Assembly (NCBI GenBank): GCA_905213905.1
Contig: CAJMKD010000003.1
Location: forward strand, 62,001-126,000
Origin: an uncultured Sutterella sp.
GTDB lineage: Bacteria > Pseudomonadota > Gammaproteobacteria > Burkholderiales > Burkholderiaceae_F
Length of the DNA: 64,000 nucleotides
Reading direction: 5' to 3'
Of this stretch, positions 26,117-34,963 are shown one piece after another. The position numbers and the translations under genes were made by a program. How positions within the stretch are numbered: position 1 is the first letter of the stretch; each line of letters starts with the position of its first letter. The notes under the pieces were generated by a model that did not search any database, was not told the origin of the DNA, and saw only the letters and a list, made by a program, of their open reading frames with translations.

Positions 26117-27175
26117 ATGGCGGTTCTAAAAACTGAATCACCGGCAGAAAGCAACGTTCGCGAACACACTAAAGCGGCGACTGAGGCTGCGGGTGCTGCC
26201 CAAATGGCGGTGCCCCAGACGAAGGCGCCGCTTGCGCTTTTGTATGGAGAGCCCCTCGAAAGCTGGCCGCAGGGACTCTATATTCCACCTGATGCGCTAC
26301 GGGTATTTCTCGAGCGTTTTGAAGGCCCGCTTGATTTGCTTCTTTACCTCATTCGAAGTCAAAAGTTTGACGTGATGGACATCCCTATGGCGATCGTTAC
26401 CGATCAGTACATGGCCTACGTTGAACTTATCCGGCGCTCGAACCTTGGACTAGCCGCTGCTTATTTGGTGATGGCGGCAACGCTCATGTCAATTAAGAGC
26501 CGCCTTCTGCTGCCAGCTGCGCCAGCCGAGGACGGCGAGGCGGAACCTGAGGACCCCAGAGCCGAACTTATGCGCCGGCTTCTTGAGTACGAAAAAATCA
26601 AAGCGGCTGCCAGGCGCCTCAATGCGCTTCCAAGACTCGGACGCGATTTCTGTTTGCTCGAAGGCGTGAGCGGGCCTGCGGCGAATGCTTCGCTCCCGCC
26701 TGCCGATCCCGAAGAGCTTGCCAGCGCCTGGCTTGATGTGGTTGCAAGGATGAAGCTTTCCGCTCGTCACTTGGTGACGAAGCAGTCTCTATCAGTGCGC
26801 GAGCACATGACCGCGGTTCTCAAGCAGCTGAGCGAACGCGCTTGGATCACGCTTGACATGCTGATCAAAACCGACGGCGCGGAGGCAGAAAATGAGCGTG
26901 AAGCGATTACGGTTTGGTGCCTCGCCCTTCTTGAGCTGGCAAAAATCAATCTTGTGCGATTGACGCAGGCCGCGCCATATGCGCCGATTTATGCCACTGC
27001 AGCGGGCCTCAGCTTAAGCGGGGAAGCAATGCAGGAAGAAGACGGTCCGACTGCTGCTGCAGGCTTTGACGTGCTGAATATGCCGGGTCTCATGCCGAAA
27101 GATGAACCGTCAGCAGAGGCAGCCGAGGTCGAGAAAATCGAAGAAGATTCGCTCTTTAGGGAGCCAGGTTTATAA
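26117..27175 (+). CDS. scpA: Segregation and condensation protein A (kleisin)
   Basis: The kleisin subunit that bridges SMC heads with ScpB for chromosome compaction. The characteristic ScpA start FEGPLDLLLYLIRSQKFDVMDIPMAIVTDQYMAYVEL is at residues 68-104, followed by AAAYLVMAATLMSIKSRLLLP and a C-terminal winged-helix-like part (ITVWCLALLELAKINLVRL). It has a 60-residue N-terminal and a 60-residue acidic C-terminal extension of low complexity, making it longer (352) than the usual ~270. scpB and smc are not in this window. Confidence 0.9.
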   Translation: MAVLKTESPAESNVREHTKAATEAAGAAQMAVPQTKAPLALLYGEPLESWPQGLYIPPDALRVFLERFEGPLDLLLYLIRSQKFDVMDIPMAIVTDQYMAYVELIRRSNLGLAAAYLVMAATLMSIKSRLLLPAAPAEDGEAEPEDPRAELMRRLLEYEKIKAAARRLNALPRLGRDFCLLEGVSGPAANASLPPADPEELASAWLDVVARMKLSARHLVTKQSLSVREHMTAVLKQLSERAWITLDMLIKTDGAEAENEREAITVWCLALLELAKINLVRLTQAAPYAPIYATAAGLSLSGEAMQEEDGPTAAAGFDVLNMPGLMPKDEPSAEAAEVEKIEEDSLFREPGL

Positions 27176-27206
27176 AACGCCGAATCGGTGCGTAACCGAC
27201 TCGGCG
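27171..27206 (-). terminator. Terminator of the sulP gene
   Basis: The stem CGCCGA.TCGGT / ACCGA.TCGGCG (27178-27189, 27195-27206) has one internal mismatch, with TTTTATA following on the minus strand. It slightly overlaps the scpA stop and serves the convergent pair. Confidence 0.75.
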
Positions 27207-27223
27207 CGTAATCACGTTTGCGC

Positions 27224-28945
27224 TCAGCGTGCTTCCTTTTCATCAAGTTCGGCAAGCACTTGCTTGGCGCGCGCCATGGCGAACTCCATGTCAGGGACGA
27301 GATTGGGGCCAAGTTCCTTTGTGATGCCCGTTCTTTCGAGCTGACGCAGCGGATGGTCGCTTGCGCCGGCAATGATGAGCTCATGCGTGCGGCGGTGCAG
27401 CGCACGGACGAAAGATTCAATTTGATCCATTGCCGAATTATCAATATTGATCAGATCAGTGAAGTCGAGGACAACAACGCGCGCGGCGCCGGGAGCCGTC
27501 AGGCGGGCTGGATCCGTTACGTGTTCGAGCTTCGAAATTGAACCGAAGAAGAGCGCGCCTTTGATGTGCCAAGCCTCAACGGTATCGGGCATATCAAAGG
27601 GGAGCGTGGCTGGTTCGACCACCGTGATGTTGTTCATGCGGTAGAGGAAGAAAATGCACGCGACGACCAGACCAACCTCTACTGCAACAGTGAGGTCAAA
27701 AATGACCGTGAGCAGGAATGTGACGATAAGCGTTGCCTTGTAGGAGAGCGTCATCTGACGCAGCCGCAAAAACTCGCGCCAATTTCCCATATTCCAAGCA
27801 ACAAAAACCAGAATCGCTGCAAGGGCAGATAGCGGAATGTTGCTTGCAAGCGGCGCAGCAGCCAGGATCACGATCAGGAGCGTCAGCGCGTGCACCATGC
27901 CTGAAATCGGAGAAGCAGCGCCGGACTTGATGTTCGTCACCGTTCGGGCAATTGTGCCAGTGGCAGGAATGCCGCCGAAAAACGGGGCTATGAAGTTTGC
28001 AATGCCCTGTCCCATCAATTCCTGGTTGGGATCATGACGGTCGTCCGTCATCGTGTCGGCCACGCGTGCGCAGAGCAGACTTTCGATCGAGCCGAGCACA
28101 GCGAGCGTAAGCATGGAGCCAAGAAGCTGCTTGGCGCTCGACCAGTCGAAGTCCGGCAGCGCGAAGGCAGGCAGCGACTGCGGAATGCCCCCGAATTTTG
28201 AGCCGATAGTCTCGACGGGCAGATCAAAGAGGCTGACTACAAGCGTTGATAGCACCAGCACAACAACGGTGCCCGGAAGGTGTGCAAGCCAGCGCTTCCA
28301 TTGCGGGCCGTTCATCGAGTAGCCCTTCGGCCAGAAAAAGACGATCAGAAAGCTCGCAAGCGCAATGCAGAAGGCCCAGGGGTTGAAGGTGCTGATGTGC
28401 GAAGCCAGCGCGCCGATCATGCCGAAAAAATCAGCAGGCATCTTGGCGATTGTCAGGCCGAGGAAGTCTTTCACCTGCTGCAGGCCGATCATTACGGCAA
28501 TGCCGTTGGTAAAGCCGATCACGATCGAAATCGGAATGAACTTGATAAAGCCGCCGATCTTGAAGAGCCCCATCAAAAAAAGAATAATTCCGGAGCCGAT
28601 TGTCGCAAGCATCAAGTTGGCGAAGCCGTACTGAGCGATGATGCCGTAAATGATGACAACGAAAGCGCCGGCGGGGCCGCCGATCTGGACTCGGCAGCCG
28701 CCGAGCAGAGAAATCAGAAAGCCTGCAATGATGGCCGTATAGAGGCCGGCTTCAGGAGGCACGCCCGATGCAATGCCGAACGCCATGGCGAGCGGCAGTG
28801 CGACCATGCCGACAGTGAGGCCTGCCGAAATGTCGCGCGTCAGATGGCGCTTGTCGTAGGTGCGGAGACTTTGGAAAAATACGGGCGAAAAACGAGCCAA
28901 CGGCAGGTGATGAAGCAATTCGCCTGCCTGCGCTTTGAGATGCAT
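27224..28945 (-). CDS. SulP family inorganic anion/dicarboxylate transporter with STAS domain
   Basis: A 573-residue SLC26/SulP protein. About 10-14 membrane segments run from residues 35 to 440, with family strings DISAGLTVGMVALPLAMAFGIASG, PPEAGLYTAIIAGFLISLLGG and IANFIAPFFGGIPATGTIARTVTNIKSG. A cytoplasmic STAS domain follows (about 450-560, 'RVVVLDFTDLINIDNSAMDQIESFVRAL'). Substrates in the family include sulfate, bicarbonate and succinate (DauA); the sequence alone does not decide. It is a single-gene unit, ending at a terminator shared with convergent scpA. Confidence 0.92.
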   Translation of the reverse strand: MHLKAQAGELLHHLPLARFSPVFFQSLRTYDKRHLTRDISAGLTVGMVALPLAMAFGIASGVPPEAGLYTAIIAGFLISLLGGCRVQIGGPAGAFVVIIYGIIAQYGFANLMLATIGSGIILFLMGLFKIGGFIKFIPISIVIGFTNGIAVMIGLQQVKDFLGLTIAKMPADFFGMIGALASHISTFNPWAFCIALASFLIVFFWPKGYSMNGPQWKRWLAHLPGTVVVLVLSTLVVSLFDLPVETIGSKFGGIPQSLPAFALPDFDWSSAKQLLGSMLTLAVLGSIESLLCARVADTMTDDRHDPNQELMGQGIANFIAPFFGGIPATGTIARTVTNIKSGAASPISGMVHALTLLIVILAAAPLASNIPLSALAAILVFVAWNMGNWREFLRLRQMTLSYKATLIVTFLLTVIFDLTVAVEVGLVVACIFFLYRMNNITVVEPATLPFDMPDTVEAWHIKGALFFGSISKLEHVTDPARLTAPGAARVVVLDFTDLINIDNSAMDQIESFVRALHRRTHELIIAGASDHPLRQLERTGITKELGPNLVPDMEFAMARAKQVLAELDEKEAR

Positions 28946-28991
28946 TTTGGGAAAACCGGATTGAGGGTGGTTTCGTATAAAAGCGTTCTAT

Positions 28992-29028
28992 TCTAAGAAA
29001 AGGCGCCGTCCTAGCGGAACGGCGCCTA
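28992..29028 (-). terminator. Terminator of metG
   Basis: Perfect arms AGGCGCCGT/ACGGCGCCT (29002-29010, 29020-29028) with a 9-nt loop are followed on the minus strand by TTTTCTTAGAAT. It lies between metG and the downstream sulP gene. Confidence 0.82.
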
Positions 29029-29102
29029 GATGAGAAGCGGTGCGAGCTTGCGTTATCTCAATCGCGCGCTCACAGGCTTAGGGAAATCAAGCAGTTCGCT
29101 TT

Positions 29103-31160
29103 TTATCGAACGCGCATCCCCGGAACAGCACCCGAATCGGGCGAAAGCAGGAAGAGGCCGAGGTTCTTGTCCTGCGCGTCACTCGCAGCGAGCACCATCC
29201 CTTCGGAAAGGCCAAAGCGCATCTTGCGAGGAGCAAGATTGGCAATCATGATTGTCAGGCGTCCTTCGAGATCGCTGGGGTTGTATGCGCTCTTGATGCC
29301 GGAGAAAACGTTCCGGGTTTTGCCTTCACCCAAATCCAGCGTTAGGCGCAGGAGTTTCGTTGATCCTTCAACCGCTTCGCATTTGACGATTTTGGCGACG
29401 CGCAGGTCGATCTTGGCAAAGTCATCGATCGAGCATTCCGGCGCAATCGCTTCGCCGCCCGGCAGGGCGACCTCCGGTTCGGGCGCCTTTTCAGGCAGCA
29501 GCACATCAAGCTGCTTCTCCATGTCGACGCGCTGCATCAGATGCTTGAAGGGCTTAATGGGCGAGCTGCTCGAAAGCACGTCATCCACGCTGCTCCACGC
29601 AAGCGGCTTAATCGATAGGAACGATTCGACGTTTTCGGCCGTATGCGGCAACACCGGCTTCAGGTAAAGGGTAAGGAGCCGGAAGCCTTCCAGCGCGACA
29701 GAGGCGACGCGGTGCAGTTCATCGGCTTTGTCCGGATCCTTGGCAAGCTCCCAGGGCTTATTCTGGTCGACGTATTCGTTGATAACGTCTGCAAGTTCCA
29801 TCACGAGGCGCGTTGCACGAGCAAATTCGCGGGTTTCGTAGTAATTGCGGATTTCTTCGGCGCGCTCACGCAGACGAAGGAGCACCGGATCTTGCATGGC
29901 ATCGTCGCAGACGCGGCCATCGAAACGCTTCACGATGAAGCCCGCTGCACGACTGGCGATGTTGATGTATTTGCCGATTAAATCGGAATTAACGCGCTGA
30001 GCAAAGTCGGACTTCGTAAAGTCGACGTCTTCCACTCGTGCGTTCATCTTTGCGGCGAGGTAATAGCGAAGCCATTCCGGATTCATGCCGAGATCGAGAT
30101 ACTGGAGGGGCGAAATGCCGGTGCCGCGGCTTTTCGACATCTTTTCGCCGTTGACGGTCATGAAGCCGTGGGCGTTGACGTGATCGGGCACGCGGAAAGG
30201 CTTCCCTGCAAAATGCAGCATGGCAGGCCAGAAGAGCGTATGGAAATAGATGATGTCTTTGCCGATGAAGTGAATCTGCTCGGTGTTCGGATCGGTCAGA
30301 ATCTTCTCAAAGTCAAGCCCCTTCTCGCGGCAGTAGGCGCAAAGCGCAGCCAGATAGCCGATTGGCGCATCCAGCCAGACGTAGAAGTATTTGCCGGGTG
30401 CATCTGGAATTTCAATGCCGAAATAAGGCGCATCACGTGAAATATCCCAGTCGCTCAGATGACCGTCAGTGCCGAGCCATTCGCTGTCTTTTGCAAGCAC
30501 TTCGTCCTGAACGCGAGGCGCACCGTCCTTCCCCTTGCCGGTTGACCAGCTGCGAAGGAATTCAACGCACTGCGGATCAGAGAGCTTGAAGAAGTAATGC
30601 GTGGACTTGCGGATCACAGGCGTTGAGCCGGAAAGCGTCGAATAAGGATTGACGACTTCCATCGGCGAATACACGGCTGAACATTTTTCGCAATTGTCGC
30701 CGTACTGATCGGGGGCACCGCAGCGCGGACACGTGCCTTTGATGAAGCGATCGGCAAGGAACATGCCTTTGACCGTGTCGTAAAACTGCTCGATTTCCTT
30801 CGTGTAGATCAGTCCAGCGTCTTTGAGCCGGCGATAGATTTCCTGGCTGATCTGGTGATTCTCCTTGCAGTCGGTCGAGCCCCAGTAGTCGTGGCTGATG
30901 TAAAAGCCGTCGAGGTACTGCTTGCGTCCTGCTGCGATCTCGGCGACGAAGGCCTGCGGCGTCATGCCGCGCTTTTGGGCCGCGATCATGATCGGCGCGC
31001 CATGAACGTCGTCGGCGCCCATGAAGTGCACGACGTTTCCGGACATTCGTTCGTGACGGACCCAAATGTCGGCCTGGATGTATTCCATGATGTGACCCAT
31101 GTGGAAGGCCCCGTTGGCATAGGGAAGTGCCGTGGTCACGAAAAGAGTGCGCTGAGTCAT
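29103..31160 (-). CDS. metG: Methionyl-tRNA synthetase
   Basis: A class I synthetase of the long, zinc-containing type. ATP-site HMGH is at residues 20-23 (ALPYANGAFHMGH), a CPRCGAPDQYGDNCEKC knuckle lies in the connective peptide, KMSKSRG marks the second ATP loop, and the C-terminus carries a Trbp111-like tRNA-binding domain (DFAKIDLRVAKIVKCEAVEGSTKLL..). Length 685. The frame extends upstream to 31367, but I start at the ATG giving MTQRTLFVTTALPYANG. In Burkholderiales metG is usually divergent from apbC; here a Bug gene sits between them on the metG strand. Confidence 0.97.
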   Translation of the reverse strand: MTQRTLFVTTALPYANGAFHMGHIMEYIQADIWVRHERMSGNVVHFMGADDVHGAPIMIAAQKRGMTPQAFVAEIAAGRKQYLDGFYISHDYWGSTDCKENHQISQEIYRRLKDAGLIYTKEIEQFYDTVKGMFLADRFIKGTCPRCGAPDQYGDNCEKCSAVYSPMEVVNPYSTLSGSTPVIRKSTHYFFKLSDPQCVEFLRSWSTGKGKDGAPRVQDEVLAKDSEWLGTDGHLSDWDISRDAPYFGIEIPDAPGKYFYVWLDAPIGYLAALCAYCREKGLDFEKILTDPNTEQIHFIGKDIIYFHTLFWPAMLHFAGKPFRVPDHVNAHGFMTVNGEKMSKSRGTGISPLQYLDLGMNPEWLRYYLAAKMNARVEDVDFTKSDFAQRVNSDLIGKYINIASRAAGFIVKRFDGRVCDDAMQDPVLLRLRERAEEIRNYYETREFARATRLVMELADVINEYVDQNKPWELAKDPDKADELHRVASVALEGFRLLTLYLKPVLPHTAENVESFLSIKPLAWSSVDDVLSSSSPIKPFKHLMQRVDMEKQLDVLLPEKAPEPEVALPGGEAIAPECSIDDFAKIDLRVAKIVKCEAVEGSTKLLRLTLDLGEGKTRNVFSGIKSAYNPSDLEGRLTIMIANLAPRKMRFGLSEGMVLAASDAQDKNLGLFLLSPDSGAVPGMRVR

Positions 31161-31324
31161 GAAGTAAAAAGTCCTCTCAATGAGACGGGGCAGCCTTCTG
31201 CGGCAAATGAGCCGGGAATGGTCTGCGAACCGTTGGCGTGAAGAATTTACAGATTTTAGCGGTTTGCAAAAAATCGCGAGCTGCAAAGAGAGGATAGCCT
31301 GCGGTTTTCTGTGCTTAGGAGCGG

Positions 31325-32305
31325 CTAATCGGCTTCTGCTCGTACGCGTTCGACGAGACGTGCCCACTTAGGACGCTCTTCGGCAATAAATGCGGAAAAA
31401 TCCGCGCGGCGGCCGCTGGCCGCTTCTGCCCCTTTGACCGCGAGTCGTCGGGTGGTCTCGGGAGCTTGAAGCGTTTCCGCAAGTGCGCAGCTCAGAGATT
31501 CAAGCACTTCTTCGGAAGTGCCTTTGGGCGCCATGATGCCGTCCCAGGCGGCGAGCTCGAAGCCGCTAATGCCGGCTTCTGCAAAGGTTGGAATTTCGGG
31601 CGCGACCCGAAGGCGTCGTTGAGCAGTGACGCCAAGCGCCTTGAGTTTCCCGGAACGAATGTGGGGCAGTACGTTGGGCGCAACGTCGATCATGAATGGA
31701 ATGCGGCCGGCAAGCACGTCAAGGATTGCAGCGCTTCCGCCTTTATACGGCACGTGGGAGAAGCTGAGGCCTGTGCGTTCTGAGAGAAAGCATCCTGCGA
31801 GATGACTCGTTGTTCCGTTGCCGGAGGATGCGAAGTCGAGGCTGCCGGGATGTTTCTGCGCAAAAGAGAGCAGCGACTGCAGATCCGTCACGCCGGGAAC
31901 AGCATTGGGATTGAGCACGCCGATAAGGCCGATGCTTGAGATCTGGCCGACAGGCTCGAGCGATGCTAACGGATCAAAGGGAATGTTTTTATAGAGAAGC
32001 GGATTGACGCAAAGAATGCCGTTGGTTGCATAAAGAAGCGTGCGGCCATCTTGGGGTTGTTTAGCGGCGAGCCTTGCGCCGATAGTGCCGCCAGCGCCGG
32101 GACGATTATCGATCCAAAGCTTTTCGCCCAATCGTCTGCCGAATTCATCCCCGACGCTTCGGGCGAGGACATCTCCGCCGCCGCCCGGCGGAAAGGGAAC
32201 GATGAGGCGTATGGGCGTTCGATTGCCCGCAGCTTGAAGCGGAATTGCACTCAGAGAGGCAGAAGCAAGCCCTGCAAGAAGAAGATGACGACGTTGCAGC
32301 AGCAT
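31325..32305 (-). CDS. Orphan Bug/TctC-type periplasmic solute-binding protein
   Basis: A 326-residue tripartite tricarboxylate transporter receptor-like protein. The signal peptide is MLLQRRHLLLAGLASASLSA.. with cleavage near residue 26. The mature start has IRLIVPFPPGGGGDVLAR, then the carboxylate-loop region WIDNRPGAGGTIGARLAAKQPQDG, SHVPYKGGSAAILDVLAGRI and AWDGIMAPKGT. Bug proteins bind organic or amino acids; the ligand cannot be read. No TctA/TctB membrane genes are nearby, so it is an orphan receptor, a frequent expansion in Burkholderiales. It sits between metG and the divergent apbC. Confidence 0.9.
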   Translation of the reverse strand: MLLQRRHLLLAGLASASLSAIPLQAAGNRTPIRLIVPFPPGGGGDVLARSVGDEFGRRLGEKLWIDNRPGAGGTIGARLAAKQPQDGRTLLYATNGILCVNPLLYKNIPFDPLASLEPVGQISSIGLIGVLNPNAVPGVTDLQSLLSFAQKHPGSLDFASSGNGTTSHLAGCFLSERTGLSFSHVPYKGGSAAILDVLAGRIPFMIDVAPNVLPHIRSGKLKALGVTAQRRLRVAPEIPTFAEAGISGFELAAWDGIMAPKGTSEEVLESLSCALAETLQAPETTRRLAVKGAEAASGRRADFSAFIAEERPKWARLVERVRAEAD

Positions 32306-32559
32306 AGATTTTTTGGAGCAGTAGCGAATTGAAAGAAATATTCTGCCCAAAGCTGGTGCAGCAGCATTTGTGATTTGCCCCCGAAAAGGCATCAAATTGT
32401 TAATTGCATGAAAGCGCGCGGCCGCATGTGATCTTGTCGGCCGGAGAACGGGGGCTCAGCTTCAGAAAGCATTCGGGGGCCGCCGCTAGAATAGGCATAT
32501 TTCGTCGAAATTCGGAATCGACGCCACGAAGTCGATTCAGCAAGGAAAGGACTATTCAG

Positions 32560-33648
32560 ATGACCATTTCTACCGAAGAGGTCAAGGCTCGACTTGCGCA
32601 GCTAGTCGACCCCGTGACCGGAACAGACTATGTTTCCTCCCGCATGCTTCAGGGCGTCGAAACCGATCAGCAGGGCGGCGTCGTTGTCCGCGTCACGCTC
32701 GGCTACCCTGCCAAATATCGCGCGCAGGCCGTCGGCGAGGCCATTGGCGAAGCGCTCGACGGACTCGGCGCCTCCTCGGTGAAAGTGGAGGTTACGCAGG
32801 ACATCATTGCGCACAAAGTGCAGGGCACGCTGCGCGTTATGCCGGGAGTGAAGAACATTATTGCCGTGAGTTCCGGCAAGGGCGGCGTCGGCAAATCGAC
32901 CGTGGCGGCGAATCTTGCGCTTGCGCTTTCGCATGAAGGCGCTCGGGTGGGCGTGCTCGATGCCGACGTGTATGGACCGAGCCAGCCGACGATGCTCGGA
33001 GCGCACGGCGCTCCGATGACGGCAGACGGCACCACGATGGAGCCGCTTGAATCGCACGGCCTTCAGATCAATTCGGTGGGCTTCATGGTCGGCGAAGACG
33101 AACCGATGATTTGGCGTGGTCCTATGGCTGCCGGCGCACTCGAGCAGCTCCTCAAGCTGACGAACTGGCATGATCTCGACTATTTGGTTGTCGACATGCC
33201 GCCCGGGACAGGCGACATTCAGCTCACGCTTTCTCAGTCTGTGCCCATTACAGGGGCTGTCGTTGTAACGACGCCGCAGGATATTGCGCTCATTGATGCG
33301 AAGAAGGGGTTGCGCATGTTCGAAAAGGTGAACGTCCCCATCCTAGGCATTGTTGAGAACATGAGCGTTTTCATTTGCCCGCATTGCGGCGAAGTGACGC
33401 ACATTTTCGGCGAAGGCGGCGCCGATCGCATGAGCGAACAGTATGGCGTGCCCGTTCTGGGGCATTTGCCGCTTTCGGCTCAGATCCGCGAAGAAGCCGA
33501 CAGCGGCTCGCCCACGGTTGCTCGAGATCCTGACTCGAAGGAGGCCATGCTCTTCCGCGATATGGCGATGAAGGTTGCGGGAGCCATCGCGAAGCTTGGC
33601 AAGGATTATTCCGCACGGATGCCGACCATCAAGGTGAAGAACGACTGA
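32560..33648 (+). CDS. apbC: Mrp/ApbC iron-sulfur cluster carrier ATPase
   Basis: A 362-residue MRP/NBP35-family P-loop ATPase that binds and delivers Fe-S clusters. It has an N-terminal MIP18-like DUF59 domain (about 1-85, STEEVKARLAQLVDPVTG), a deviant Walker A GKGGVGKST (106-114), Switch VDMPPGTGD and a CPHC motif (C273, C276) for the bridging cluster. The frame is open from 32404; I use the ATG at 32560 preceded by AAGGAAAGG. It is divergent from the Bug/metG unit. Confidence 0.94.
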   Translation: MTISTEEVKARLAQLVDPVTGTDYVSSRMLQGVETDQQGGVVVRVTLGYPAKYRAQAVGEAIGEALDGLGASSVKVEVTQDIIAHKVQGTLRVMPGVKNIIAVSSGKGGVGKSTVAANLALALSHEGARVGVLDADVYGPSQPTMLGAHGAPMTADGTTMEPLESHGLQINSVGFMVGEDEPMIWRGPMAAGALEQLLKLTNWHDLDYLVVDMPPGTGDIQLTLSQSVPITGAVVVTTPQDIALIDAKKGLRMFEKVNVPILGIVENMSVFICPHCGEVTHIFGEGGADRMSEQYGVPVLGHLPLSAQIREEADSGSPTVARDPDSKEAMLFRDMAMKVAGAIAKLGKDYSARMPTIKVKND

Positions 33649-33676
33649 AAGTCATCATCTTGATTCTCAGCCAGAA

Positions 33677-33718
33677 TAAAAACGCCTCGGGAAACCAACT
33701 TCCTGAGGCGTTTCTTTC
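33677..33718. terminator. Bidirectional terminator between apbC and the ferredoxin reductase gene
   Basis: AACGCCTCGGGAA (33681-33693) pairs with TTCCTGAGGCGTT (33700-33712) with one G-T pair. T-rich tails exist on both strands and serve the convergent genes. Confidence 0.88.
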
Positions 33719-33738
33719 TGATGGGTGATGCAACCCGA

Positions 33739-34821
33739 TCAATCATCAAAGGTCGGCGTTTCAACGCCGAGCACCTTGTGCAATTTGGGCGAGGTGGTTG
33801 TGTACTGCAGGAAAATGCGCTTTTCCGGGAAAACGTAGTCACAGGCAGCAAATGCAGCCAGCGCGCACTCGTGGAAGCCGGAAAGAATCAACTTTTTCTT
33901 GCCGGGGTAAGTGTTAATGTCGCCCACGGCGAAAATGCCCGGAATGTTGGTTTCAAAACGAGCCGTATCTACGACGATTTGTTTGCGGTCGAGTTCAAGT
34001 CCCCAGTTTTCGATCGGGCCGAGCTTGGGCTGCAGTCCGAAGAAGACAAGGAGGTGATCAAGCGGGATGCGGCGCGTGACACCGTCGGCGCCTGTCACAT
34101 TGACTTCGGTAAGACGTCCGTTTTCTTCGGAAAAGCCAGTGACCTGACCGACTTCGAACTGCATCTCCCAGTTTTCGCAAAGATCCTTCATCTTGGCGAC
34201 TGAGGCGGCCTGGGCGCGGAAGCCGTCGCGACGGTGCACCAGCACGACGCTTTCGGCTTTGCCAACAAGGTTGAGCGTCCAGTCGAGCGCCGAGTCGCCG
34301 CCGCCGCAGATGACGACGTTCTTGCCTTCAAAAATGGAAGGATCCTTGCAGCTGTAGTGCAGCTGCGTGCCTTCAAACTTTTCGATGCCCTTGACGCGCA
34401 GGGGGCGGGCCTGGAAGGAGCCGACGCCGGCAGCGATGATGACAACTTTGCACTTGAATCGCGAACCCTTGTCAGTTTCGACGCGGAACGTGCCGTCTTC
34501 CTGCTTTTCGACAATGGTGACTTCTTCGCCGAGATGGAAGACGGGGCCGAAGTGATGATTCTGTTTGAGCAGATTTTCCGTGAGTTCGTAGGAGGAGCAA
34601 ACGGGCACTGCCGGAATGTCGTAAATGGGCTTGGTAGGATAAAGCTCCATGCATTGGCCGCCGACGTTGCGAAGCGAGTCGACGACGTGGCACTTGATTT
34701 CGAGCAGCCCGAGTTCAAACACTTGGAAAAGGCCGACAGGGCCGGCGCCGACAATGACGGCATCCGTTTCAATAATTTGATCCGTCGGCGCCGCAACGGT
34801 CATGTAGTCTTCAATAGCCAT
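33739..34821 (-). CDS. Ferredoxin/flavodoxin-NADP+ reductase, thioredoxin-reductase-like
   Basis: A 360-residue two-dinucleotide-domain flavoprotein. The FAD site GAGPVG is at residues 25-30, GGQCMELYP near 60 replaces the redox CxxC of thioredoxin reductase, the NADP site is ICGGGDSALDW with HRRDGFRA, and the FAD-closing AVGDINTYPGKKKLILSGFHECALAA is near the C-terminus. The lack of a CxxC points to the YumC/TrxR-like ferredoxin reductase group. I prefer the start MAIEDYM (34821) over the frame's first codon (34863) or the internal Met at 34803; ribosome sites are poor for all. Confidence 0.87.
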   Translation of the reverse strand: MAIEDYMTVAAPTDQIIETDAVIVGAGPVGLFQVFELGLLEIKCHVVDSLRNVGGQCMELYPTKPIYDIPAVPVCSSYELTENLLKQNHHFGPVFHLGEEVTIVEKQEDGTFRVETDKGSRFKCKVVIIAAGVGSFQARPLRVKGIEKFEGTQLHYSCKDPSIFEGKNVVICGGGDSALDWTLNLVGKAESVVLVHRRDGFRAQAASVAKMKDLCENWEMQFEVGQVTGFSEENGRLTEVNVTGADGVTRRIPLDHLLVFFGLQPKLGPIENWGLELDRKQIVVDTARFETNIPGIFAVGDINTYPGKKKLILSGFHECALAAFAACDYVFPEKRIFLQYTTTSPKLHKVLGVETPTFDD

Positions 34822-34875
34822 TTGAGTAGAGCGGCTGCGGCGAGGATTTCGAACGCAGCGCAAACAATAGAGAGC

Positions 34876-34908
34876 AAAAAAGGGCGCCGGCCCTTTGCGG
34901 TCCGGCGA
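34876..34908 (-). terminator. Terminator of bepA
   Basis: On the minus strand, CGCCGGACC pairs with GGGCCGGCG (one mismatch), closing into a GC-rich stem followed by CCTTTTTT. It lies between bepA and the downstream reductase gene. Confidence 0.72.
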
Positions 34909-34963
34909 TGCGCGTTATTTTCGCACGGATTTTCATGAAAAAACGACGCGGAATTTTCCAATT

